Assembly: GCF_965214215.1 (NCBI RefSeq)
Contig: NZ_CBDCBD010000003.1
Span: 1,736,001 to 1,800,000 of the forward strand
Reading direction: 5' to 3'
Source: Poriferisodalis sp965214215
Lineage (GTDB): Bacteria > Actinomycetota > Acidimicrobiia > Acidimicrobiales > Poriferisodalaceae
Length of the DNA stretch: 64,000 nucleotides
Position 1 is the stretch's first letter, and every line of letters begins with the position of its first letter. This document shows positions 1-8,465 of this stretch, piece by piece. The notes beneath the pieces are model-generated. The model ran no database searches, had not been told where the DNA came from, and saw only the letters and a list, made by a program, of their open reading frames with translations. A program made the translations under genes and the position numbers.

Positions 1-1113
1 CGGGCTGCAGGTGAGAACGTGATTGGATTCGGGGCCGGCGAGCCCGACTTCCCGACCCCCGAACACATCGTGGAGGCGGCAATAGCTGCGTGCAGCGATT
101 CGGCGAATCACCGCTATTCCCCGGCTGGGGGGCAACCAGCGCTCAAAGCCGCCCTCGCCGCCAAGACCGAGCGCGACAGCGGACTCGACTGGGATCCCAG
201 CCAGTTTCTTGTGACCAACGGCGGCAAGCAGGCCGTGTACAACACCATGGCGGCGCTGGTGGATCCCACCGATGAGGTGCTGCTGCCAGCGCCGTACTGG
301 ACGACTTATCCCGAGGCGATCAGGGTGTTCGGAGGCGTGCCGGTGGAAGTCTTCGCCGGCATCGAGTCGGGCTTCCGGGTCAGCGTCGAACAGCTCGAAG
401 CGGCGCGGACCGACCGCACCAAGGCGCTGCTGTTCGTTTCGCCGTCGAACCCGACAGGTGCGGTGTATCCACGCGATGAGATCGTCGCCATTGGCCAGTG
501 GGCACTCGAGCACGGATTGTGGGTGATAACCGACGAGATCTATGAGCACTTGACCTACGGCGGTGCGCAGCACCATTCGCTCCCGGTGCTGGTGCCCGAG
601 ATCGCCGACCGGTGCGTCGTGCTCAACGGCGTGGCCAAGACCTACGCCATGACGGGCTGGCGAGTCGGCTGGATGGCCGGGCCGAGCGATGTGATTGCGG
701 CGGCCACCAACTTGCAGAGCCATGCCACGTCCAACGTCTGCAACGTGGCGCAAGCAGCGGCTCTTGCAGCGGTGTCCGGCGACCTGGAGGCCGTCGCCAT
801 GATGCGAGATGCGTTCGACGTCCGGCGACAGCGCATCACCGAGATGCTCAACGCCATCGAGGGCGTGGAATGTCCCGAGCCCGAAGGCGCCTTCTATGCA
901 TTCCCAAACATGGAAGGGCTGCTGGGGCGTCGCTACGGCGACACGGAAGTCACCACGACGCTCGAGTTGGCTGCGGCAGTGCTCGAACAGGCCAAGGTGG
1001 CCTTCGTGCCTGGCGAGGCGTTCGGCGCCCCTGGCTATGCGCGGTTCTCCTTCGCTCTCGGGCTCGACGATCTGGCCGAGGGCATCAGCCGTATTTCAGA
1101 CCTGGTCGGCTGA
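1..1113 (+). CDS. Class I/II PLP-dependent aminotransferase, 5' end outside window
   Basis: The reading frame is open from base 1 (RAAGENVIGFGAGEPDF), so the true start lies upstream and about 30-40 N-terminal residues are missing. Motifs typical of aspartate/aromatic-type aminotransferases are present: GAGEPDFPTP near the start, SPSNPTG, TDEIYEHL with the pyridine-contacting Asp, and NGVAKTYAMTGWRVGW, in which the lysine codon at 637-639 is the expected Schiff-base residue. The family transfers amino groups between an amino acid and a 2-oxoacid in the cytoplasm. The stop is followed after one base by the start of a SerA-type dehydrogenase. The pair could serve serine or aspartate metabolism, but the substrate cannot be read from the sequence. 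Confidence 0.93.
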   Translation, partial: RAAGENVIGFGAGEPDFPTPEHIVEAAIAACSDSANHRYSPAGGQPALKAALAAKTERDSGLDWDPSQFLVTNGGKQAVYNTMAALVDPTDEVLLPAPYWTTYPEAIRVFGGVPVEVFAGIESGFRVSVEQLEAARTDRTKALLFVSPSNPTGAVYPRDEIVAIGQWALEHGLWVITDEIYEHLTYGGAQHHSLPVLVPEIADRCVVLNGVAKTYAMTGWRVGWMAGPSDVIAAATNLQSHATSNVCNVAQAAALAAVSGDLEAVAMMRDAFDVRRQRITEMLNAIEGVECPEPEGAFYAFPNMEGLLGRRYGDTEVTTTLELAAAVLEQAKVAFVPGEAFGAPGYARFSFALGLDDLAEGISRISDLVG

Positions 1114-1114
1114 C

Positions 1115-2056
1115 ATGGCTCGAGTCCTAGTGGCTGAGACGTTGGCAGATGCCGGATTGGATCTGTTGCGCGCAGCCGGTCACGACGTCGACGTCCGTAC
1201 AGGACTCAGTCCCGACGAGCTGCGCGACGCCGTTGCCGGCGCGCAAGCGCTGGTTGTTCGCTCCGCGACACAGGTCGATGCCGACCTCCTCGCCGCAGGT
1301 GATTCGCTGATCGTCGTGGGCCGCGCCGGCGTAGGCCTCGACAACGTCGATGTCGCTGCTGCGACCGAGCGCGATGTGCTGGTGTGCAACGCGCCGTCCA
1401 GCAACGTCGTGTCGGCGGCCGAGATGACGGTGGCGCTCATGCTGGCGCTAGCTCGCCACATACCGCAGGCGCACGAAGCGCTCGCCGACGGTCGATGGGA
1501 GCGCAGCCGCTGGGGCGGCATGGAGCTGTACCGCAAGACAGTGGGAATTCTCGGCCTCGGTCGCGTTGGCCGCTTGGTGGCGCAGCGGATCGCGCCCTTC
1601 GATGTCGCACTCATTGCCTACGACCCCTATGTGAGTTCCGAATCCGCCCGGGCGGCAGGTGTCGACATGGTCTCGTTGGATGAGCTGCTCGAACGTTCCG
1701 ACATCATCACCTTGCACATGCCGCGGACGCCCGAAACGGCCGGGTTGCTAGGTGCCGAAGGCCTGGCCAAGTGCCGCCCGCACGCGTTGATCATCAATAC
1801 CGCACGGGGTGGAATTCTTGACGAGGCCGCAGCCGCAGCCGCACTCGACACAGGTCGTCTTGGCGGCATTGCGCTTGATGTATACGAGACCGAACCGATG
1901 ACTGAGTCGCCCTTGTTTGGCAGGTCCGATGTCGTGGCGACGCCGCACTTGGGTGCCAGCACGGCCGAAGCGCAAGATCGAGCAGGCGTTCACATTGCCG
2001 AGCAAGTCAACTTGGCGTTGGCCGGCGATCCGGTTCCTTACGCCGTCAACGCTTAG
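1115..2056 (+). CDS. serA: D-3-phosphoglycerate dehydrogenase, short form without ACT domain
   Basis: A 313-residue D-2-hydroxyacid dehydrogenase. The frame is open further upstream, but ATG 1115 sits one base after the aminotransferase stop and gives a normal N-terminus (MARVLVAE). Visible motifs are VGRAGVGLDNVD, the NAD-binding GLGRVGR, NTARGGILDE with the catalytic Arg, the YETEP Glu and PHLGAST with the catalytic His. The wording is closest to phosphoglycerate dehydrogenase, the first step of serine synthesis. Full-length actinobacterial SerA is about 530 residues with an intervening domain and a serine-sensing ACT domain. This protein stops at the end of the catalytic core, so feedback inhibition by serine through ACT is not expected. 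A related hydroxyacid dehydrogenase is possible. Confidence 0.85.
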   Translation: MARVLVAETLADAGLDLLRAAGHDVDVRTGLSPDELRDAVAGAQALVVRSATQVDADLLAAGDSLIVVGRAGVGLDNVDVAAATERDVLVCNAPSSNVVSAAEMTVALMLALARHIPQAHEALADGRWERSRWGGMELYRKTVGILGLGRVGRLVAQRIAPFDVALIAYDPYVSSESARAAGVDMVSLDELLERSDIITLHMPRTPETAGLLGAEGLAKCRPHALIINTARGGILDEAAAAAALDTGRLGGIALDVYETEPMTESPLFGRSDVVATPHLGASTAEAQDRAGVHIAEQVNLALAGDPVPYAVNA

Positions 2057-2068
2057 CGCACGGGGCGT

Positions 2069-3391
2069 TCAGCGCTGGGCGGCGACGGCGGCGGCGTCGG
2101 GGTGTCCCAGGTAGCGCTCGGGGATCTCGAAGCCGAAGATGCGGGCCGAGTTGAGGCCCAAGATCTTGGCCCGCTCACCGTCGTCGAGATGGCTCATGGT
2201 GCGTTCGATGGCCTGAGCCGAATACGGCCACGAGCCTTCGTGGTGGGGGAAGTCGTTCGCCCACAGGAAGTTGTCGACGAGACCGTGCTCGCGGGCGAGA
2301 TCGAGGCCGGCGGGGTCTTCCTGGAAGCTCGCGAAGCCCTGGCGCTTGAAGTAGTCGCTGGGCAGCATGTCGAGCTTGGGCCGCACCCACATGTGGTGCT
2401 TGAGGTAGGCCTCGTCCATGGCGCCCAGCATCCAGGGCACCCAGCCGATCCCGGCCTCGATGGAGCCGAAGCGCAGCTCCGGGTGCCGCTCGGCGACGCC
2501 CGACGCGCAGATATTGACCAAGGGCTCCATCGTGGGCGCAAGCGAATGCACGGCATAGTTGATGACGGCCCCGCCCTGGCTGCGGGCGGTGCGGGGGTCG
2601 CGGCCTGTCGAGACATGGAAGGTGACCGGCAGGCCCACCTCGTCGATGCAGTCCCACAAGGGCTCCATCTCCCGCAGGTTGTAGTTGAGGTCGTCGACGT
2701 CTGGCGGGCCGAAGACCGGCTTGGCGGGCAGGCTCAGGCCCTTGAATCCCAGCGCCGCACAACGCTGGATCTCGGCGATCGCCTTGTCCAGCGCGGCAGG
2801 CGCAATGCAGGCCATCGGTGCAAGCCGGTCGTTGTAGTCGGCGAATTCCTCCCACGCCCACTCGTTGTAGGCCCTGCACATCGCGTGGCTGAAGTCGGCA
2901 TCGGGCGTTGCCCACACGGTGAGGCCCTTGTTCGGGAACAGGACCTCGGCGTCGCAGCCGTCCAAGGCCAAGTCGCGCACCCGTGACTGCGGATCGCGCC
3001 CCGACTGGTTGCGCAGCTTTTCGTGTCCCTCAAATGGCTTCGTCCAATTCAGTTTGGCTGGCCGGAAGCCCTCCGCTTTCTGAAAGAACTGCGGGTCCTG
3101 CGCCGCATCGCTGGCCGCCCCGGCGTTGTCCGAGCCAGTGTCAGCAGTCTTGGCCCTCTTGCCGTGGACGTCCATGGCCTTGGTCACCGCGATGGTCGGC
3201 AACCGGTCGTGGTAATCGGGATCGATGCGGTCATAGAGGAACGTGCTCGGCTCTTGCACGTGGCCGTCCGCCGAGCACATGAAGAACTTGTCGTCGGCGT
3301 CGGGCCGGGCCGAGCGCACCCAGCCGTCATTGCCCGGCGTCTCGAGCCGCCACACGTTGTTGACATCAGGTTCAGGAATAGTGATCGCCAT
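2069..3391 (-). CDS. Amidohydrolase-2 family metal-dependent hydrolase
   Basis: About 440 residues when started at ATG 3391 (MAITIPEPDV). The open frame continues upstream, but with composition unlike the protein. Motifs fit the amidohydrolase-2 (ACMSD-like) family: ADGHVQEP for the first metal His, TFHVSTG for a central His, and WANDFPHHEGSWP with the metal Asp near the C-terminus. Members hydrolyse or decarboxylate small cyclic or aromatic acids, and the exact substrate is unknown. It is the last gene of a minus-strand run that includes a CobW metal chaperone and another amidohydrolase. A 331-bp gap with an 18-bp palindrome precedes it, so it may have its own promoter. Confidence 0.82.
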   Translation of the reverse strand: MAITIPEPDVNNVWRLETPGNDGWVRSARPDADDKFFMCSADGHVQEPSTFLYDRIDPDYHDRLPTIAVTKAMDVHGKRAKTADTGSDNAGAASDAAQDPQFFQKAEGFRPAKLNWTKPFEGHEKLRNQSGRDPQSRVRDLALDGCDAEVLFPNKGLTVWATPDADFSHAMCRAYNEWAWEEFADYNDRLAPMACIAPAALDKAIAEIQRCAALGFKGLSLPAKPVFGPPDVDDLNYNLREMEPLWDCIDEVGLPVTFHVSTGRDPRTARSQGGAVINYAVHSLAPTMEPLVNICASGVAERHPELRFGSIEAGIGWVPWMLGAMDEAYLKHHMWVRPKLDMLPSDYFKRQGFASFQEDPAGLDLAREHGLVDNFLWANDFPHHEGSWPYSAQAIERTMSHLDDGERAKILGLNSARIFGFEIPERYLGHPDAAAVAAQR

Positions 3392-3663
3392 GTCAGTGAC
3401 TCCAGGACGGGGCGCGGGGGAGAAGTCGCCATGGTCGCAGCTGCGTCGCTGGCACCATGATGCGAATGCCCATGAGTCTGGCACGCAGCAATAGCCGGTG
3501 ACCTGAGCCCCCACGCCAGAAGTCTCCGAGCGAAGGCGATTCCCTGCTCCGCCTCCGAGCCCGAGACCGTGTGTGCCGACCCACGGTGCGCCTGCGCGGT
3601 TGAGTGGCCAGTGCTCAAGGGCGGTGAAACAACTACTAGCTAGGAGGTAAAACACCTATTGAC

Positions 3664-3681
3664 ATTGTCTGCGCAGACAAT
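3664..3681. promoter_or_regulatory. 18-bp perfect palindrome, candidate repressor operator
   Basis: ATTGTCTGCGCAGACAAT is a perfect inverted repeat with no spacer. It lies in the 331-bp gap between the CobW gene (transcribed towards it) and the amidohydrolase that starts 273 bp further on. TTGTCT on the minus strand could be a -35 element, with TAGGTG about 16 bp downstream as a weak -10. On the plus strand a TTGACA abuts the palindrome. The TTGTC...GACAA shape resembles GntR/FadR- or TetR-family operators. No gene for such a regulator is in the window. The rest of 3392-3722 holds no convincing gene. Confidence 0.55.
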
Positions 3682-3722
3682 CCAGCCGTCGCCGTGCAGT
3701 CCACATTCGTGAGCGGGAGGGT

Positions 3723-4712
3723 TCACAAAGGTGGGTGCAGACCTGACTCGAGCCAGTTGAGGGGCAGGGCGCCCTTGTGGGCGATGAGGCTGACGGCCCA
3801 CTGGGGTGGCGGCTGGTTTGGATCCGTTGCGTGGGGCACCACTGAGGTGCGCTTACCGACGGCTTCGATCAGGTACGCGGTTGCGTCGGCGGTCTCAGTT
3901 TCGCCCGCGTCGCCTGCGTTGACGGGCGGCGCTGCCTGCACCAAACCCTTGAGCCGGGCGACACCGTCAGGCAGATCGGCGAGCAACGCCTCGATGACGG
4001 GCATCGCGATTGGCGCGTCGAGGACGACCGTCTGCGATTCGAAGAATTCCTCTGCAGTCGGCGATCCGGGCGCAGCGGCCGCGCCGAGCGCTGGTCGTTG
4101 ACGGGTGCTGGCTGCATCACCTGCCGATCTGGGGCCGAGTAGCACGTCGATGGGCACCGCAGCCCGACTGGCGCGGACAATGGCAGAAGTGGCCGAGAGC
4201 TCCGCCAGCCAATCGCACAAGTCATCGGCATCGTCGAGCAGGTCGACCTTGTTGACCACGAGCAAGTCGGCCGCAGCGAGCTGCTGCCGCACGGTGTCGG
4301 CCACCCAGCGGTCGTTGGCTTGGCGTCGGATCTGTTCCGCGTCGGCCAGCACCACCACTGCGTCCAGCCGCAGACCGGGCGTGTGTCCGTACGCAGCGAT
4401 CTGAGCAGGATCGGCAACCCCGCTGGCCTCGATGAGCAACCGGTCGGGCGGTACCTCGGCAGACCGGACAGTGTTCAACGCCGCAGCGAATCCATCGGCC
4501 AGGCTGCAGCAGATGCAGCCGTTGGCGAGTGTCAGCTTGTCTTCATCGGCCGCGACGATGAGATCCTCGTCGATGGAGATCTCGCCGAAGTCGTTGACGA
4601 TCACCGCGATGCGTTCATCCGAGGATCGCAGCACATGGTTCACCAGCGTGGTCTTGCCGGCACCCAGATAGCCCCCGACGATGGTCACCGGGATCCGTTG
4701 CTCGCTCACCAT
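3723..4712 (-). CDS. CobW/COG0523 family GTP-binding metallochaperone
   Basis: A 329-residue G3E GTPase. The Walker A loop GGYLGAGKTT is near residue 12, the Mg-binding VNDFGE near 40, and the family metal site GCICCSL (CxCC) near 66. NKVDLL supplies the guanine-specificity NKxD motif. The last 100 residues form the CobW C-terminal domain. COG0523 proteins deliver zinc, cobalt or iron to client enzymes or act in cobalamin synthesis. Here it sits between two metal-dependent amidohydrolases (42 bp from the YtcJ-like gene, 331 bp from the amidohydrolase-2 gene), so loading those enzymes is a reasonable inference. No cobalamin synthesis genes are nearby. Confidence 0.9.
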   Translation of the reverse strand: MVSEQRIPVTIVGGYLGAGKTTLVNHVLRSSDERIAVIVNDFGEISIDEDLIVAADEDKLTLANGCICCSLADGFAAALNTVRSAEVPPDRLLIEASGVADPAQIAAYGHTPGLRLDAVVVLADAEQIRRQANDRWVADTVRQQLAAADLLVVNKVDLLDDADDLCDWLAELSATSAIVRASRAAVPIDVLLGPRSAGDAASTRQRPALGAAAAPGSPTAEEFFESQTVVLDAPIAMPVIEALLADLPDGVARLKGLVQAAPPVNAGDAGETETADATAYLIEAVGKRTSVVPHATDPNQPPPQWAVSLIAHKGALPLNWLESGLHPPL

Positions 4713-4754
4713 GTTGTTCTCACCGCAGAACTCGGTTCAGGCACCTTGGGGAAT

Positions 4755-6458
4755 CTATGTCTCACCGATCTGGGCCGGTTGGGGCACCCCGCCGAGCACG
4801 GTGCCCCATACGCCGATGTCACGCAGTGCCATCGGGTCAACGGTCAACGGGTCGTCTTCCAGCACCGCGAAGTCAGCCAACTTGCCGGCTTCGATGCTGC
4901 CAATTTCGGAATCCAGCTTGATCTGCCGGGCCGCTTCGATCGTGATGGCACGCAAGGCGTCGGGCACCCCGATGCGCTCGTCAGGGCCCAGCACCTGGCC
5001 CGACGCGGTTACCCGGTTGACGGCACACCACGCCGTGTGCAGGTGACCGAGCGGCGTGATGGGCGAGTCCGAATGGATCGAGAAGCTGACGCCACTTGCC
5101 AACGCGGTCCCGCATGCATCCATGCGGGCGGCGCGCTCGGGCCCCACGGTTGCGTCCCGGTGCTGGTCGCCCCAGTAGTAGATGTGGTTCGAGAAGATGT
5201 TGGCGCTCATGCCCAGCGCCGCCATGCGGCGGTACTGGTCGGGCGTGGTGAGCTGGCAGTGCTGCACGGTGTGGCGGTGATCCCAACGGGGGTAGCGCTC
5301 GAGCACCTGCTCGACCGCGTCGATGAACACTTCCGACGCCTCGTCGCCGTTGCAATGGCAGTGCACCGTCAGGCCCGCACGGTGGTACGGCTCCAGCAGA
5401 TCGGCCATCTGGTCGGGCGCCGTCAGCCACAGGCCGTTGCCGACGTGCCCGGGCGGCGGCTTGTAGTAGTGCGGCCAGCTGATCCTCGCCGTGAAACCCT
5501 GGATAGAACCGTCCAGGATCAGCTTGACGATGCCGAAGCGCAGTTTCGATGACTGCTCGTTCTTCAGTCGTGCTCCCAGCGCCGCCAGCTCATCGGTGTC
5601 GGCCGGCGCTCCGAAGAAGTTGGACAGCGCCACCATGATGCGAGCCGGGTACTCGGGATCGCTGGTGACTTTCTTCCAATTGGCGAGTTGCTCGGGGTCG
5701 AACAGCTGCGTGGTGCCCAAGTCGGTCAGCAGTGTGTGCCCGGCATTGCGAGCTTCGTTGGCATAGCGCCAGCGGGCCTGTTCGGTGCGGTTGGCGTTCA
5801 TCATGTCGACGAACGCCTCGCCGGCCAGCATCATGCCGGCGGGCTCGTGCAGCTCACCGTTCGGCAGCCCGTCGCCGCCTCGGGCCACCCCTGGGCTGGT
5901 CGCCGTCTCGTCGATGCCGCATCGCTCCATGAGCGCCGAGTTGATCGTGGCTAGGTGTCCGCTGGCATGCAATATGAGCGTCGGCCTCGCGCCGGTCACG
6001 GTGTCGAGATGGCGTGCCACCAGCCGCTCGCCTGGGAAGTAGATCGGGTCGAGTCCCCACGCCAGCAGCGTCTGGGACTCGTCGGTCAGCTCGGCGGCGG
6101 CTTTGCCGAGCCGTTCGAGCACATCGTCGATCGACGTGCAGCCTGGCCATAGCCGTCCCTGCGGATCGCGACGGTCGAAATATCCGACGTAGGTCGAGCT
6201 CCACAGGCCTCCGGACATCACATGGCAATGGGCCTCGACGAACCCGGGCATCAGAACGTGCTCGGCGAAGCGATCATCGACTCGGTGCGTGCCCCATGAC
6301 GCCAATTCGTCGGCGCTGCCGACCCCCAGGATCCGATCGCCGGCAACGGCCACGGCTTCCCCGAAGGGAAACGCCGGGTTGACGGTGATGACACGTCGCG
6401 CCGGGTAGATGACGAACGGTTCTTCGTCGTTGGTGTGGCCGGTGTGTGCTGTCGTCAT
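4755..6458 (-). CDS. YtcJ-like amidohydrolase (amidohydrolase-3 family)
   Basis: A 567-residue protein of the amidohydrolase-3 group. The N-terminal beta-sandwich strand pattern (RRVITVNPAFPFGEAVAVAG) is followed by HVLMPGFVEAHCHV with the HxH metal pair, a central VHCHCNGD, and a C-terminal SIHSDSPITPLGHL carrying the metal Asp. The last residues (IEAGKLADFAVLEDDPL) are the usual family ending. YtcJ-like enzymes cleave amide or carbamate bonds, with substrates mostly undefined. It lies just downstream of a peptide-type ABC importer on the same strand and just upstream of cobW, which suggests it processes the imported compound. A 150-bp spacer with tandem repeats separates it from the importer. 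Confidence 0.87.
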   Translation of the reverse strand: MTTAHTGHTNDEEPFVIYPARRVITVNPAFPFGEAVAVAGDRILGVGSADELASWGTHRVDDRFAEHVLMPGFVEAHCHVMSGGLWSSTYVGYFDRRDPQGRLWPGCTSIDDVLERLGKAAAELTDESQTLLAWGLDPIYFPGERLVARHLDTVTGARPTLILHASGHLATINSALMERCGIDETATSPGVARGGDGLPNGELHEPAGMMLAGEAFVDMMNANRTEQARWRYANEARNAGHTLLTDLGTTQLFDPEQLANWKKVTSDPEYPARIMVALSNFFGAPADTDELAALGARLKNEQSSKLRFGIVKLILDGSIQGFTARISWPHYYKPPPGHVGNGLWLTAPDQMADLLEPYHRAGLTVHCHCNGDEASEVFIDAVEQVLERYPRWDHRHTVQHCQLTTPDQYRRMAALGMSANIFSNHIYYWGDQHRDATVGPERAARMDACGTALASGVSFSIHSDSPITPLGHLHTAWCAVNRVTASGQVLGPDERIGVPDALRAITIEAARQIKLDSEIGSIEAGKLADFAVLEDDPLTVDPMALRDIGVWGTVLGGVPQPAQIGET

Positions 6459-6482
6459 CAGTCGTGTGCCTCCTGTGCGACG

Positions 6483-6521
6483 CTGGGTTAACTGGCTGGG
6501 TTAACTGGCTGGGTTAACTGT
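6483..6521. repeat. 13-bp tandem repeat, three units
   Basis: CTGGGTTAACTGG is repeated three times head to tail, the last copy lacking its final base. Each unit contains the palindrome GTTAAC. It lies between the YtcJ-like gene and the importer ATPase gene and borders the 30-bp repeats that follow. The TTA on the plus strand at 6514-6516 is the TAA stop of the extended ATPase frame. Confidence 0.9.
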
Positions 6522-6630
6522 CTGTGGCTTCCGCCAGGCTGGTTTGGACCTCCGTGGCTTTCGCCACGCTGGGTTCGACCTCCGTGGCTTGCGCCACACT
6601 GTGTTGAACCTACGTAGCTTGCGCTACGTA
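6514..6630. repeat. 30-bp tandem repeat (four units) of hairpins, in frame with the ATPase gene
   Basis: Units start at 6524, 6554, 6584 and 6614, exactly 30 bp apart. Each holds a short stem-loop: GTGGC-TTCC-GCCAG, CGTGGC-TTTC-GCCACG, GTGGC-TTGC-GCCAC and TACGTAGC-TTGC-GCTACGTA. In the fourth unit both stem arms changed together. On the minus strand the units are in frame with the importer ATPase: after its TAG stop (6612-6610) the frame continues for 31 sense codons (VQHSVAQATEVEPSVAKAT and so on) to TAA at 6516-6514. The ten-residue repeat is roughly EVxxSVAxAT. In the TAG position other units have GAG. Confidence 0.9.
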
Positions 6631-7530
6631 GTGACCTGGTTCGACTTCGAGCAAGTTCACGGGCTCGGGTGCGGTGCCGGCCTCGAAGACGGGACTGGGC
6701 ACCTCATCGGTCTGGACGGAGCGGTCGGTGCGCCGTCGCCGGGGATCGGCGATCGGTACCGCGTCGAGCAGTCGCTGGGTGTAGGCGTGCATGGGGTTCT
6801 CGAAAATGTGTCGGCGGGAACCGAGCTCGACGATCTGGCCCAGGTACATCACGCCGACGCGGTGGGCGATCCGCTCTACGACGGCCAGGTCATGGCTGAT
6901 GAACAAGTACGACAGCCCCATTTCTGACTGCAGGTCCATCATCAGGTTGATGACTTGCGCCTGGATGGAGACATCGAGGGCCGAGACGGCCTCGTCAGCG
7001 ATCACCAGCTCGGGCCGCAGCGCCAGTGCCCGGGCGATGCAGATCCGCTGACGCTGCCCGCCGGAGAACTGATGCGGGTACTGGGCCATGTCGTCGGGCG
7101 ACATGCCGACGCGACGCAACAGGTCGGCAACGACGTCGTTGATCTCGCGCCGCGGCGCTGCACGGTGAATCTCCAGCGGCTCAGCGATCGCCTTGCCAAT
7201 GGTGCGGCGGGGATCGAGGCTGGCGAAGGGATCCTGGAAGACGATCTGGGCCTTGCGCCGATGCGGGCGCAGAGCCTTCGGCCCGAGGTCGGTGATGTCG
7301 GTGCCGTCGAGCCGGATCGTGCCGCTCGTGGGGTTGAGCAGGCGAATGATGAGGTACGCGAGCGTCGACTTGCCGCAGCCGCTCTCGCCGACGACTGCCA
7401 GGGTCTCGCCCCGGTCGATGTGCAGGCTCACCTGTTCGACCGCGTGCACGCGCGCACCCCCAGAAGCCCCGAAGTGCTTGGTCAGCGAACTCACTTCCAC
7501 AATCGGTGTCCCCGAGACCTGCTCGGTCAT
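6610..7530 (-). CDS. Peptide-type ABC transporter ATP-binding protein (OppF/DppF-like)
   Basis: A 306-residue ATPase with Walker A GESGCGKST, Q-loop FQDPFASL, signature FSGGQRQRI, Walker B LVIADEAVSALD and H-loop ISHDLAVV. The C-terminal LDAVPIADP is the oligopeptide-transporter extension of OppF/DppF. It powers uptake together with the neighbouring ATPase, whose stop it overlaps by 4 bp (ATGA). The protein ends EVEPGHYVAQAT at a TAG. Beyond the TAG the same frame encodes three more copies of a related ten-residue repeat before TAA at 6516-6514, so this stop looks like a mutated GAG codon or a readthrough site. Confidence 0.93.
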   Translation of the reverse strand: MTEQVSGTPIVEVSSLTKHFGASGGARVHAVEQVSLHIDRGETLAVVGESGCGKSTLAYLIIRLLNPTSGTIRLDGTDITDLGPKALRPHRRKAQIVFQDPFASLDPRRTIGKAIAEPLEIHRAAPRREINDVVADLLRRVGMSPDDMAQYPHQFSGGQRQRICIARALALRPELVIADEAVSALDVSIQAQVINLMMDLQSEMGLSYLFISHDLAVVERIAHRVGVMYLGQIVELGSRRHIFENPMHAYTQRLLDAVPIADPRRRRTDRSVQTDEVPSPVFEAGTAPEPVNLLEVEPGHYVAQAT

Positions 7531-8462
7531 AGCGCTGGGCCTCCGTTGCTGGCCGAGCCAGCGCCGGGTCGAGCTTCGAGCGAGTCGGGATCGATGAGCT
7601 CGAAACGTTGCGGTTCGTCGCGTCCAGCCATCGAGCCGAGCTTGGGCACCGCCGCCAGCAGTGATCGCGTGTAGGGCTCGTGCGGCCGTTCGAAGATGTC
7701 CGAGACGTCGCCGCGCTCGACCAGCCGCGACTGCTGCATCACCACCACCTCGTCGGCGATCTCGGCCACGACGCCCATGTCGTGGGTGATGATCAGCACC
7801 GCGGCGCCGGTCTCGCGCTGCATCTCGGCGATCAGCGCCAGGATTTGCGCTTGGATCGTGACGTCGAGGGCCGTGGTGGGCTCATCCGCGATCAAGATCG
7901 CCGGGTCGCATGCGAGTGCCATGGCGATCATCACCCGCTGACGCATGCCACCCGACATCTCGTGCGGGTACTGGTCGATCCGGCGGGCGGCATCGGGAAT
8001 CCGGACACGATTCAGCATTTCCAGCGTGCGGTTGCGAGCCTCCTTGCGGCTGAGCCCGCGGTGCAGGCGCAGCGCCTCGCCGATCTGGCTGCCCACGGTG
8101 TAGACGGGGTTCAGGCTCGTCAAGGGCTCCTGGAAGATCATCGAGATGCGATCACCTCGGATCGAGCGCATCTGGGGTTCAGACAACTGCAGCAGGTCTT
8201 CGACGTTCCCGTCGTCGTGGCGGAACATCACCTCGCCGCTGCGGATCTGTGCCCGGGTGCCGATCTCGATGAGCCGCATGATGGACAGCGCGGTGACCGA
8301 CTTCCCCGAACCCGACTCGCCCACGACCGCCAGCGTCCCGCCGTCGTACAGGTCGAACGAGACGTCGTTGACGGCGACGAAGTCGTCGAATGCGACCGTC
8401 AGACCCCGCACCTGAAGCCTTGGCCCCGAGGTGTTCGGCGTGGCGGCGGATGGTGCGCTCAC
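7527..8462 (-). CDS. Peptide-type ABC transporter ATP-binding protein (OppD/DppD-like)
   Basis: A 311-residue ATPase with Walker A GESGSGKSV, FQEPLTSLNPVYTVG, signature MSGGMRQRV, Walker B ILIADEPTTALDVT and ITHDMGVV. PHEPYTRSLLAAVPKLG near the end is the OppD/DppD C-terminal hallmark, which in characterised relatives leads into a Cys-rich iron-sulphur region. That region is not evident here. It pairs with the OppF-like subunit through an ATGA overlap and lies 3 bp after the permease gene, so the genes are almost surely co-transcribed. Confidence 0.93.
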   Translation of the reverse strand: MSAPSAATPNTSGPRLQVRGLTVAFDDFVAVNDVSFDLYDGGTLAVVGESGSGKSVTALSIMRLIEIGTRAQIRSGEVMFRHDDGNVEDLLQLSEPQMRSIRGDRISMIFQEPLTSLNPVYTVGSQIGEALRLHRGLSRKEARNRTLEMLNRVRIPDAARRIDQYPHEMSGGMRQRVMIAMALACDPAILIADEPTTALDVTIQAQILALIAEMQRETGAAVLIITHDMGVVAEIADEVVVMQQSRLVERGDVSDIFERPHEPYTRSLLAAVPKLGSMAGRDEPQRFELIDPDSLEARPGAGSASNGGPAL

Positions 8463-8465
8463 AGC

